Source: Cytophagales bacterium
GTDB lineage: Bacteria; Bacteroidota; Bacteroidia; Cytophagales; Spirosomataceae
Length of the DNA stretch: 43,973 bases
NCBI GenBank assembly: GCA_004292855.1
Contig: RDXN01000091.1
Span: forward strand, 1-43,973
Direction: 5' to 3'
This document shows, piece after piece, positions 15,612-23,912 of the stretch. The translations under genes were made by a program, and so were the position numbers. The notes beneath the pieces are model-generated. The model saw nothing but the letters and a program-made list of their open reading frames with translations. It did not search any database and was not told where the DNA came from. How positions within the stretch are numbered: the first letter of the stretch is position 1; every line of letters begins with the position of its first letter.

Positions 15612-17654
15612 ATGAAAAAACAGCTTATTGCCGCGTGTCTGCTCGGCACGCTCCTCAGTCCCACCCTACATGCCCAACCCACCCCCAATGCCGATTGGCA
15701 GATTGTGGCCCAAAACATCAACCCCGCCAATTATTTCGGTATAACGGTCGCCAACGGCATGATCGGACTAGTGTCGTCGCCGGAGCCGATGAAGGTGAAA
15801 GACGTGGTGCTCAACGGGGCCTTCGACACCTACGGGCGCGGGCGTGTGTCGAACATCCTGAAGGTGTTCAACTTCGCCAACATGAACCTCGACGTTGATG
15901 GTATGCGGCTCGGCCCCCGCGATATCAGCAATTACCGCCAAACGCTCGATATGCAGAAAGCGGCTCTCGTTACGTCGTTCGATTATAAAGATAAAGTGAG
16001 CGTGCGGCAAACGATGATGGCCCTGCGCCACCTGCCCTTTTCGCAGTTGACGATGGTCGAGATTACGGCCCGGAAGGATTGTGAGATCATTCCGATGTCG
16101 GTGATTGAGTCGCCGGAGAACCTGAAAGAGGTCAAGAATTTTTACACCGAAATCGACCGGCCCCACGTGACCGTGCGATTGCTGACGTCGGTGGCCAAAA
16201 GCCCAAGCGGGCGGCATACGGTGGCGGCTTCGACCAGTTTTCTGTTTAACGAACCCCACGGACAGGAGCCTGACGTGATCCACGAAGACTGGGATTACAA
16301 CATGCACCTGGCGAAGTTCAAGAAGCGTCTGAAAGCAGGCGAGACCTATCGGTTCAGCGTGGTTGGCTCGGTTACGTCGACCGCCCACACCGTCGATGCC
16401 CACAACGAAGCCGAACGCCTGACGATCTTTGCCGCCCTCGAACGCACCGAGCGGCTGCTGACCCGCCACAACGCCGAGTGGGAAAAACTCTGGCAGTCGG
16501 ACATCGTGATCGAGGGCGACCCCGATGCGCAACGGGCCGTGCGGTCGGGCTTGTACCACCTGTATTCGTTTGCGCGGGAGGGCCAAGCCTACAGCCTCTC
16601 GCCGATGGGTTTATCGGGACTGGGCTACAACGGGCACGTATTCTGGGACACTGAGCTTTGGATGTACCCGGCTATTTTGATGTTGAAGCCCGAAATGGCT
16701 AAGTCGTTGCTCGAATACCGGTATGAGCGGATGGCGATGGCCCGCCAAAACGCGTTCAGCCACGGCTATGCGGGCGTCATGTTCCCCTGGGAGTCGGACG
16801 CTGATGGGCAGGAAGCAACCCCCGTTTGGGCCTTGACGGGGCCGTTTCAGCACCACATCACGGGTTGCGTGGGCTGGTCGTTCTGGAAATATTACCAGAT
16901 GACCAAAGACAAAGAATGGCTTCGCACACGCGGTTACCCGATGCTGAAAGAGGTAGCCGATTTCTGGGTAAGTCGCGTCGAAAAAGGCACCGACGGACAA
17001 CTCCACATCAACAACGTGATTGGCTCGAACGAGTGGCAGGAGAACATCGACGACAACGCGTTTACGAACGCGATGGCTAAAACCTCGCTGGGTTACGCCA
17101 CGCAGGCCGCCCAGGCACTGGGCCTTGCGCCAAACCCACAATGGGCATCCGTAGCGGCTCAAATTCCAATCCTGAAATTTCCCGATGGCACCACCAAAGA
17201 AAACCGGACATACGACGGCGTGACGATCAAACAGGCCGACGTAAACCTGTTGGCCTACCCGCTCACGGTGGTTTCGGACCCGGCTCAAATCCGCAAAGAT
17301 TTAGACTATTACGCCCCCCGCTACTCGCCCGATGGCCCGGCAATGGGCTGGTCGGTGCTGTCGACGCTCTACACCCGCCTTGGCGACTCCGAAAAAGGGT
17401 ACGAGTGGTTCGTTCGGAGCTACAAACCCAACGAGGTGCCGCCGTTCGGTGTCATGGCCGAAACAGCAGGCGGCACCAACCCGTACTTCGCCACGGGCGC
17501 GGGTGGTATGTTGCAGGCCGTTATGAATGGGTTCGGTGGCCTTGAACTCACCGACGCGGGCGTAACGCAACTAAAAACTAAGCTCCCCAAAAAATGGAAG
17601 TCACTCACGATAAAGGGGGTAGGTGTTGATAAGAAGACGATAGTGGTTAAGTAG
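15612..17654 (+). CDS. Secreted glycoside hydrolase family 65 enzyme
   Basis: A 680-residue GH65-type protein with a signal peptide (MKKQLIAACLLGTLLSPTLHAQ), so it acts in the periplasm or outside. The (alpha/alpha)6 barrel core shows FWDTELWMYP, GYAGVMFPWESDADG and the general-acid region SNEWQENIDDNAFTN (Glu474). A later Glu in MAETAGGTNPYFATGAGG suits hydrolases of the ATHL1-like branch rather than the cytoplasmic phosphorylases. Likely substrates are alpha-linked glucosides such as kojibiosyl or glucosyl-galactosyl units, by family analogy only. A strong terminator follows 26 nt after the stop. Confidence 0.9.
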   Translation: MKKQLIAACLLGTLLSPTLHAQPTPNADWQIVAQNINPANYFGITVANGMIGLVSSPEPMKVKDVVLNGAFDTYGRGRVSNILKVFNFANMNLDVDGMRLGPRDISNYRQTLDMQKAALVTSFDYKDKVSVRQTMMALRHLPFSQLTMVEITARKDCEIIPMSVIESPENLKEVKNFYTEIDRPHVTVRLLTSVAKSPSGRHTVAASTSFLFNEPHGQEPDVIHEDWDYNMHLAKFKKRLKAGETYRFSVVGSVTSTAHTVDAHNEAERLTIFAALERTERLLTRHNAEWEKLWQSDIVIEGDPDAQRAVRSGLYHLYSFAREGQAYSLSPMGLSGLGYNGHVFWDTELWMYPAILMLKPEMAKSLLEYRYERMAMARQNAFSHGYAGVMFPWESDADGQEATPVWALTGPFQHHITGCVGWSFWKYYQMTKDKEWLRTRGYPMLKEVADFWVSRVEKGTDGQLHINNVIGSNEWQENIDDNAFTNAMAKTSLGYATQAAQALGLAPNPQWASVAAQIPILKFPDGTTKENRTYDGVTIKQADVNLLAYPLTVVSDPAQIRKDLDYYAPRYSPDGPAMGWSVLSTLYTRLGDSEKGYEWFVRSYKPNEVPPFGVMAETAGGTNPYFATGAGGMLQAVMNGFGGLELTDAGVTQLKTKLPKKWKSLTIKGVGVDKKTIVVK

Positions 17655-17680
17655 TCTGTAAAAATTAGTAATCGGAGTGG

Positions 17681-17712
17681 CTGACGCGGGCAACGTGTCA
17701 GCCATTTTTTAT
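17681..17712 (+). terminator. Rho-independent terminator after the GH65 gene
   Basis: GGCTGAC and GTCAGCC form a perfect 7-bp stem with an 11-nt GC-rich loop, followed by ATTTTTTAT. Confidence 0.85.
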
Positions 17713-17801
17713 GCATTACAGCGTATCCATATTTTACCTCTTACTTTTTACCTCTTACATTTACACTATTCCAATAGACCAACAACGCTGTTCATACCAT
17801 C

Positions 17802-19868
17802 TTGCTTCGCCACGCCTTTCTCTATACGCTACTTGCGCTGTCGGTTCTGACGTTTGCCTACACCGAGGTATTATCCTTGTTCAACGCCCTGGCGCCCGTA
17901 ACGGCCTGGGGCTTTTGGCTTACGGTATCAATTGTTTGCTCCCTGTTTGCCTACCAGCGTCGAAATACCATCTGGAGCCGGATCAAACAACGAGTTGTCT
18001 CCCTACCTACCGATCAGCCCTTGATCCGATTCTTGTGGTTTGGCGGGATTTTTCTGGTGATTCCCCTGCTCATACTGGCCGTTGTGGCTCCGCCGAGCAA
18101 CTTCGACTCGCACCACTACCACCTGAACCGGGTGTTGTGCTGGTTGCAAAACGGCAACGTCGACCACTACCCGACTATGTACGTGCAGCAACTGTACCAC
18201 AACGTCATGGCCGAGTATTTGGTGATGACAACTATGCTCCTGACCGGCTCCGACCGGTTTGCAAACTTAGTTCAGTTTGGGGGGATGCTGGGGTCTTTAG
18301 TGGCGGTTAGTTTGCTGGCTCAAACGCTCGGATTGTCGCGACGGGGGCAGTTTGTGGCGACTGTGTTGCTGTTTAGCCTGCCCATTGGCCTGTTCGAGGC
18401 CACCACCACGCAGGTCGATTACCTGGCCTGTTGCTATTTTCTGTGCTTTCTGGCATTTGGATATACGGCTATTCAAGAGCACAACCACACCTACTTGTGG
18501 GCTTGCCTGATCGCGCTGGCCTTGGGCGGCTTCACTAAATACACCATCCTGCTCTTTAGTTTTCCGTTTGCCGTTTACTTCGGCTGGCAGATTCTGCGGC
18601 AATGGGGATTTCGGCAGGCTGCACAAACGCTGGGGGGATCGATGGTGCTTTTTGTGGTCACGTTCGGGCCGTTTTTTGGACGCAACTACGGATTCTTTGG
18701 ACACGTGCTCGGCCCCACGTTTGGCAGTCGGATTTACAACGAGAAAATTCCGGTCGATACATTTTCGGTCGCAAATACGCTTGGTAACACACTCAAAAAC
18801 ATGGGGTTGCACCTGGCTCTGCCCCTTCCGGCTTATAACCGCTGGGTCGATCAACTAATCCAGTCGGCACACAACGCAATGGGTATTTTGCTGTTCGACG
18901 AGGCCACAAGCTACGACCACTATCACACACATTTTACGTATCAGGAAGATATGGCGTCTAATACGTTCCACTTTCTGCTGATTTTAGGGGCTGTTGCGGT
19001 TTTATTTGTTTGGCGGGGCAACTGGCGCGTGAAGGGCCTGTTCGCGATGGGGTTGGCCGGGTTTGTCTTGTTTAGTACCCTGCTCAAATTTCAACTGTGG
19101 AGTTCGCGAACGCACATGCCGTTTTTTGCGGTCGGCTGCGTGATCATTGCCTATGTGTATGAGGTTGTTTTTCGGCAAAAGAAACTGTTCCCGGCGGTGT
19201 TTTTTTACGCACTTGCGGCCGTTGTGGTCTATGGTAATCCAGGCAAAATGCTGTTGCCTGTCCGTTACCTGGCTAAGCGAATCACAGCCCACATTCCACG
19301 CGACATTTGCCCCGCCAATGCCCAACAACAGGCTGTTTTCGCATCGGTTATGGCCCCCTACTACGACGTTCGCCCCGGTCAGTCGTGCTATCTTCTCCGG
19401 GAAACGTACACCGACAGCCAACGCCGGACAATTTTCGGCAAACTGGATTCCATTGATTATTTCCACGTCGACAAGGTTGCTACCGTGTGGGCTGAGTCCC
19501 GCCCGCAGGCTTACTTTGCCAACCATCGCGCCGATTACCCCGACTTTGCCCGTGCCCTTCCCTATTTGCGTCAGGGCAGTAGCCGGATTGGTGTTTTATT
19601 GGCTCAAAAGGATGGGTTTTATCACTATTGGAGCGCGTTGGCCTGTCAGATAGGCCGCCCCGTTGAAATGGCTTATGTGCGGTATCCCCGCGAGTACAAG
19701 GTTTTGCCCAATGCCCAACGAGCGTTTCGCTACGGCACTATTTTATCCGATAATTTACAATTAGTAGAAACGTTAGTGCCGCCAAACCTGATCGCGTCCA
19801 TTCATCCGGCAGGGCGGCTGGTCGTGGTGCATCTGAAACAGGCTACTGCAAAAGTGTTTGTCTACTAG
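17802..19868 (+). CDS. Multi-span GT-C family membrane glycosyltransferase
   Basis: A 688-residue membrane protein with about ten to twelve hydrophobic helices and a soluble C-terminal third. The first luminal loop has the GT-C signature PSNFDSHHYHLNRVLCWLQ, whose Asp is the usual catalytic acid, placing it near GT39/PMT-type transferases that use lipid-linked sugars. A TTG start at 17802 is chosen because an in-frame stop lies at 17775, the first helix starts at once, and the next in-frame ATG is far inside the protein. No partner glycosylation genes are adjacent. The acceptor is unknown. Confidence 0.8.
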   Translation: MLRHAFLYTLLALSVLTFAYTEVLSLFNALAPVTAWGFWLTVSIVCSLFAYQRRNTIWSRIKQRVVSLPTDQPLIRFLWFGGIFLVIPLLILAVVAPPSNFDSHHYHLNRVLCWLQNGNVDHYPTMYVQQLYHNVMAEYLVMTTMLLTGSDRFANLVQFGGMLGSLVAVSLLAQTLGLSRRGQFVATVLLFSLPIGLFEATTTQVDYLACCYFLCFLAFGYTAIQEHNHTYLWACLIALALGGFTKYTILLFSFPFAVYFGWQILRQWGFRQAAQTLGGSMVLFVVTFGPFFGRNYGFFGHVLGPTFGSRIYNEKIPVDTFSVANTLGNTLKNMGLHLALPLPAYNRWVDQLIQSAHNAMGILLFDEATSYDHYHTHFTYQEDMASNTFHFLLILGAVAVLFVWRGNWRVKGLFAMGLAGFVLFSTLLKFQLWSSRTHMPFFAVGCVIIAYVYEVVFRQKKLFPAVFFYALAAVVVYGNPGKMLLPVRYLAKRITAHIPRDICPANAQQQAVFASVMAPYYDVRPGQSCYLLRETYTDSQRRTIFGKLDSIDYFHVDKVATVWAESRPQAYFANHRADYPDFARALPYLRQGSSRIGVLLAQKDGFYHYWSALACQIGRPVEMAYVRYPREYKVLPNAQRAFRYGTILSDNLQLVETLVPPNLIASIHPAGRLVVVHLKQATAKVFVY

Positions 19869-19891
19869 TACTCTTCCAACTTAATTCATAC

Positions 19892-20001
19892 GTTGCTGAC
19901 GCATCCGGGCTTCGACAGGCTCAGCCTGACAGGCAAGTTGCCTTACCTCTTCAAGGTTGCCTGTCAGGCTGAGCCTGTCGAAGCCCGGATGCGTCAGCAA
20001 C
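19892..20001. repeat. Perfect 45-bp inverted repeat with a 20-nt loop
   Basis: Arms 19892-19936 and 19957-20001 are exact reverse complements. They contain CTTCGACAGGCTCAGCCTGA, a sequence type dispersed in many bacterial genomes. It lies 23 nt after the glycosyltransferase stop and would form a very stable RNA or DNA cruciform. Confidence 0.95.
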
Positions 20002-20111
20002 ACACCAATTACAATCATCATTACTAGCCAAAAAGACATAAAACACTCAGATTAAAAGGCAAAGCCACATTTAAATTAGATGAATTAGTAGATCATACTT
20101 CGTACATGAAA

Positions 20112-20141
20112 TTGCATTTTCTGAATAAATAAATACATTTG
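20112..20141 (+). promoter_or_regulatory. Bacteroidota promoter for the lipoprotein/Ppx-like operon
   Basis: TTG (20112-20114), exactly 19 nt, then TACATTTG (20134-20141) match the TTG-N19-TAnnTTTG consensus. The leader of about 100 nt to the ATG at 20254 contains a small GCCTA/TAGGC hairpin at 20189-20204. The rest of the 385-nt gap is AT-rich with no gene seen. Confidence 0.75.
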
Positions 20142-20253
20142 GCGATTGCGCAAAAAATCACTCTATCACACTGAATAAGTGCCAATTAGCCTATTATTCT
20201 AGGCGACTAGTATGGATCAAATAAATGTATTAATCAAATAGCCTGCTAACCCT

Positions 20254-20982
20254 ATGTTCACGTATCAAGATGCTGCTCCAGTTGCGGAACAGCCAGACCT
20301 GCCGTACAGAAAAACCCGGCTGCGACTAGCCTACTTTTGGGCTTTTTGGCTCGCGCTTTGTGTGAGTGCCTGCACGCAAAAACCACAGACGAGCGAGCAA
20401 ACAGCCACACAGAGTGAGGTTGTGCTCGACACCGTAAACACCCAGGCCCCCAACGCCGACGCGAGCACTGCCCCAGAGTCATCGGCCAACAGTGTCCCCG
20501 AACCGGAACCCACTCCTGAGCCGGTTACCGCCGTAACGAAAGCCACAAAGCCGATTGTTGCGCCGAAGAGAATCGCTTCACGAACAACCCGTTCGCGAAC
20601 ACAGGACGAACCGGCCGTAGCAACCCCCGCAGAAACAGAATCGTTACCCGTTGTGACGCCTGCCACAGCCCCAGCCCCTGCCGCAACGCCAGCCCCCCGG
20701 GCAACAGCCGCGCCAGTTGCCAAGCCCACCGCTACACCCGCGCCCAAACCCTCTGAAGAATGGCTTGCCGACGCAACCGTGCCCGAAAAGTGCGAAAACG
20801 GTGTGCTGTATAAGGTTGAGCGGAACGCCCAAACCGGCGAAAGCCGCAAAGTCCGGGTGGGCACTTGTCCAAAAGAAACAGCCGTTGCCAAGCCAAGCTA
20901 TCTGAACAAAACCGTTGACCAGATGAAGGACGAAGGCATGATTAAGCGCGATGAGTTTGGCACTAAAAAGAAAGACAATTGA
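20254..20982 (+). CDS. Putative Ala/Pro/Thr-rich lipoprotein, unknown function
   Basis: A 242-residue protein not recognised by family. After an unusually long 24-residue N-region comes a hydrophobic stretch ending in the lipobox-like VSAC (Cys40). A low-complexity Ala/Pro/Thr/Glu linker follows (about 45-165), like a flexible spacer across the envelope. The C-terminal 75 residues look folded, with a possible Cys pair (EKCENG and GTCPK) and a charged tail, DQMKDEGMIKRDEFGTKKKDN. It is the first gene of an operon: the next gene starts 20 nt after its stop. The product is probably an envelope-anchored partner or substrate of the exported Ppx/GppA-like protein. Confidence 0.75.
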   Translation: MFTYQDAAPVAEQPDLPYRKTRLRLAYFWAFWLALCVSACTQKPQTSEQTATQSEVVLDTVNTQAPNADASTAPESSANSVPEPEPTPEPVTAVTKATKPIVAPKRIASRTTRSRTQDEPAVATPAETESLPVVTPATAPAPAATPAPRATAAPVAKPTATPAPKPSEEWLADATVPEKCENGVLYKVERNAQTGESRKVRVGTCPKETAVAKPSYLNKTVDQMKDEGMIKRDEFGTKKKDN

Positions 20983-21002
20983 GCTTTAAACCACAAATCA
21001 CA

Positions 21003-22775
21003 ATGAGAAAACTGTTTACATCCCTGTTTTTATTCGTTGTCCTATTCGATTTATCCGCAACGCCCCAGTCGACTGTCGAGCGGGTGAGTCGCTATGTCAG
21101 TTCGAGCCAGATGTATCTCGAAAAAGCTAATTTCAAGGCATCGGAAGAGATGGCCCGCGAGGCCGTTCGACTGTCAGAACTATCTAAAGACAAACGTTTG
21201 ATGGCTAAATCATACAGTACGTTGGGAATCGCGCTGTTTAAGGCCGAAAAAATTATTGGAGCCGACAAATACCTGAACCGCTCCCTCGAACTGTACCGTG
21301 CCCTGCGCGAAACCTCGCCCGAAGCCATTGCCGCACTTTCTACACTGCGTAAGTTGTATAAAATCGCCAACAACGACGAAGCGGGCAGCGGTAAATCGGT
21401 AAACCCAAAAAATGCCGAAGACTGGATTAGCCGGAGTCAGTTTTACCGAAATTCGCCGGTTCGGGCGCAAAACGCCACGTTGAGTGCGAAAGGAGCCTTG
21501 TTGTGGGCAACCTACACGAAAAATTCCAAAGTGATTGCCCGCGCCGAGGCTAATCTGGGATTATTTCAGGCACAGTCCACTAAAGAGGCCGACATTCGGG
21601 AAGCCGCCACCCACCTGACCAACGCCCGCGATTTGTTCTATGCCGGTGGCATAAAGTCGCCCGAAGTGGCCCCCGTTGAGCAGGCTCTGGACGAGTTATA
21701 TGCCAAGCATTCGTTTTTGGGGGTTGGCCCCGGCGACAAATACGCGGGCATCGAGATTGGCTCCAAAGGCGTAAAAATGAGCATCATACGGCTCCGCTCC
21801 GATGTTAAAGGTGAGTACGCCTACTCTGTTTTAGCCGACACAGCCATCAACACCGAGGTAATTTTATTCACCGGGCAGGCCATCAACGAGTCGGTGCGGG
21901 CCGTGAAAACCCTGCACGACATTGCCCTGGCAAAACACGGTATTCCTACGCGTCGGGTGTTTACGGCCATCAGCAGTGGGGTACAGAGTCAGGCCCGCAA
22001 GAAAAATAAGCTCCCTCTGCTCATCGACATTCAGGAGGGCGTTCGGAACGAACTCTCTCAGGCTGAACGGAGCGTGGAAGTAATTACACCCGAAGAAGAA
22101 CCCCGCCTGACCCACCTCGGCGTGGTTCACCCCGAAGGCCGCTACGACGCCCTGATTATTGACATTGGCAGCGGCAACACCAAAGGCGGCTACTTTGCCG
22201 ATGGTACGCTCAATTTTATTTCTTTCTGGGTCGATTGGGGCACCAAATCACTGACAAACGAACTCGAAAAAACCGATTTCACCACCATCAACGACTATGC
22301 GAAAGCCGTTTCCGACAAAGTGCAGACCATTAAAGTCGAGGAAATTCGCCCAGCCATAAGTGCCAAGAGTGGCCTGCGCAACAAACCCCGCGTGATTATG
22401 AGCGGGGGCATTTGCTGGGCCGTTGCTACGATCATGCACCCCGAAAGCATGAACAGCGCGTATGTCGAAGTGACCAACGAAGACGTGAAGAAATTCCGCG
22501 AAATGGCCGTGAAAGAGTACGCTCAACTCACCAACCGCGACAGTCAGCTCTACAAAGTTCAGGCGAAAGAGGACCGTGAAAAAGCCAAAAAAGAGATTGG
22601 TCGCGTCCTCGACGTATTCGACCAAAAAGCCATGATTGCCGGGTCGGACCTACTCGAAACCGTCATGAAAGAATTCAATGCAACCTCCGTACCAAAGAGC
22701 TATTACCTAGCACGTTACGGCTACATTGGCTGGGTCACGGGGTATATTATCCGCTCCTTGGCGGGTGATGAATGA
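21003..22775 (+). CDS. Exported TPR protein with a Ppx/GppA-like phosphatase domain
   Basis: A 590-residue protein. The ATG at 21003 gives a signal peptide (MRKLFTSLFLFVVLFDLSAT), and an in-frame TTG upstream overlaps the previous stop. Residues about 25-230 form helical TPR-like repeats. From about 245 the ASKHA fold of the Ppx/GppA family is visible: GIEIGSKGVKMSII (phosphate-1), VEVITPEEEPRLTHLGV (the family EEE region, near 362), IIDIGSGNTKGG (phosphate-2, Asp387) and RVIMSGGICWAVA. Classical Ppx/GppA enzymes are cytoplasmic and hydrolyse polyphosphate or pppGpp. An exported copy with a TPR front is unusual. The second GxG-type loop deviates from the usual DIGGGS, so binding without catalysis is possible. 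Confidence 0.8.
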   Translation: MRKLFTSLFLFVVLFDLSATPQSTVERVSRYVSSSQMYLEKANFKASEEMAREAVRLSELSKDKRLMAKSYSTLGIALFKAEKIIGADKYLNRSLELYRALRETSPEAIAALSTLRKLYKIANNDEAGSGKSVNPKNAEDWISRSQFYRNSPVRAQNATLSAKGALLWATYTKNSKVIARAEANLGLFQAQSTKEADIREAATHLTNARDLFYAGGIKSPEVAPVEQALDELYAKHSFLGVGPGDKYAGIEIGSKGVKMSIIRLRSDVKGEYAYSVLADTAINTEVILFTGQAINESVRAVKTLHDIALAKHGIPTRRVFTAISSGVQSQARKKNKLPLLIDIQEGVRNELSQAERSVEVITPEEEPRLTHLGVVHPEGRYDALIIDIGSGNTKGGYFADGTLNFISFWVDWGTKSLTNELEKTDFTTINDYAKAVSDKVQTIKVEEIRPAISAKSGLRNKPRVIMSGGICWAVATIMHPESMNSAYVEVTNEDVKKFREMAVKEYAQLTNRDSQLYKVQAKEDREKAKKEIGRVLDVFDQKAMIAGSDLLETVMKEFNATSVPKSYYLARYGYIGWVTGYIIRSLAGDE

Positions 22776-22780
22776 TGGTG

Positions 22781-22889
22781 TTTTTTTGTCATCCCGACCG
22801 GTCCGCCGGTGCGGCAGGAGGGATCTAGTTCTGGTATTCTCAACTTATTTCCTAGGAAGCTAGATCCCTCCTGCGTCGGGATGATAAAA
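22781..22889. repeat. Large palindromic repeat, copy 4 (with nested insert)
   Basis: Arms of the GTCATCCCGAC...GGGATCTAG type with right arm CTAGATCCCTCCTGCGTCGG. The left arm is split by the mini-element at 22799-22814. It separates the Ppx-like gene from the convergent MoxR gene. Confidence 0.88.
22799..22814 (+). repeat. 16-nt mini-element nested in a palindromic repeat
   Basis: CGGTCCGCCGGTGCGG. Without it the arm would read CCCGACGCAGGAGGG, as in copy 5. The insert length is 15 or 16 nt depending on how a shared G is assigned. Confidence 0.75.
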
Positions 22890-22906
22890 GGCGCAGCCTG
22901 TTTTTT

Positions 22907-23848
22907 TTACATCGTATCCCATTTCGAAATCACCCCTGCTTTCTCGTACAACTCCGTAAGGGAGAGTTGCGCTTGCCGGACGTCTTTCCAGTCTTTCAGA
23001 ATTACACCCAAAGTCTGCTCCACAAGCGACTTATCGAGGTGGTCGATATGCAGGGCCGAAAGGGCAGACGCCCAATCGAGGGTTTCGGCGATGCCGGGCG
23101 TTTTTTCGAGCCGCAACTGCCGCAACGCCTGCATGAACGAGGCAATCTGTTTGGCTAGCTTTTGGTCGATGTCAGGCGTTTTTTCGAGTACAATAGCCAG
23201 TTCCTTATCGTAGTCGGGGTAGTCGATCCAGAGGTATAGGCACCGACGACGCAGAGCCTCCGACAACTCGCGCACCCGGTTCCCCGTCACGACCACATAC
23301 GGGATGTGCGTAGCCTGAATGGTACCAATTTCGGGAATCGTAATCTGCCAATCAGACAGCACTTCGAGCAAAAAACTCTCAAACTCCTCGTCGGCCCGGT
23401 CGACCTCGTCAATGAGCAACACAGGCGGTTTGTAGTGCGTTATGGCCTGTAGCAGCGGGCGTTTCAGGAGAAACTTATCGGAGAACAGCGTCTCTTCGGC
23501 ATCCAGCAACGCGGTGGCAGAAGGGGTGTCGCCTGAACCGTTATTGGTCCCATTTTTTTCGGCCACTTCGAGTATTTTCAGGTGCAGGAGTTGCCGCTGG
23601 TAATTCCATTCGTAGAGGGCGTGGCTCGCGTCGAGACCTTCGTAACACTGCAACCGGATCAGGTCGGTGTTGAGGGCGCGGGCCATCACTTTGGCGATCT
23701 CAGTTTTGCCCACCCCGGCAGGCCCCTCAACGAGTAGAGGTTTGCGGAGTTGCATGGCCAGAAACACCGACATCACTATTTGAGGATCAGTTTGGTAACC
23801 CTGATTCTCTAACAGTGTCTGTATAGATTCGCGAGTATGGTTTGGCAT
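22907..23848 (-). CDS. MoxR-family AAA+ ATPase (CoxD-like)
   Basis: A 313-residue MoxR ATPase with Walker A GPAGVGKT at 42-49, Walker B VLLIDEVDRAD, sensor 1 VVTGN and the conserved arginine region ALRRRCLYLWIDYP. In molybdenum-hydroxylase clusters the CoxD-type MoxR protein is a maturation ATPase for the active site, usually together with a CoxE VWA protein. No CoxE gene is seen in this window. It is the last gene of the block running coxG, S, L, M and DUF3445 on the - strand, which supports a maturation role. Confidence 0.88.
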   Translation of the reverse strand: MPNHTRESIQTLLENQGYQTDPQIVMSVFLAMQLRKPLLVEGPAGVGKTEIAKVMARALNTDLIRLQCYEGLDASHALYEWNYQRQLLHLKILEVAEKNGTNNGSGDTPSATALLDAEETLFSDKFLLKRPLLQAITHYKPPVLLIDEVDRADEEFESFLLEVLSDWQITIPEIGTIQATHIPYVVVTGNRVRELSEALRRRCLYLWIDYPDYDKELAIVLEKTPDIDQKLAKQIASFMQALRQLRLEKTPGIAETLDWASALSALHIDHLDKSLVEQTLGVILKDWKDVRQAQLSLTELYEKAGVISKWDTM

Positions 23849-23859
23849 TTATAATGGCT

Positions 23860-23875
23860 CCGCAACGGCGGCCCG
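23860..23875 (-). repeat. 16-nt mini-element, intergenic, reverse orientation
   Basis: CCGCAACGGCGGCCCG, whose reverse complement CGGGCCGCCGTTGCGG matches the consensus with few changes. It lies just upstream of the MoxR start codon, inside its probable leader. Confidence 0.6.
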
Positions 23876-23912
23876 GGCGGATAACGCGGGCTATGCGGAT
23901 TTACACAGATTG

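Noticed and set aside
20979-21002. TTG start eight codons upstream for the Ppx-like protein
   Set aside because: It overlaps the previous stop, and the ATG at 21003 gives a clean signal peptide.
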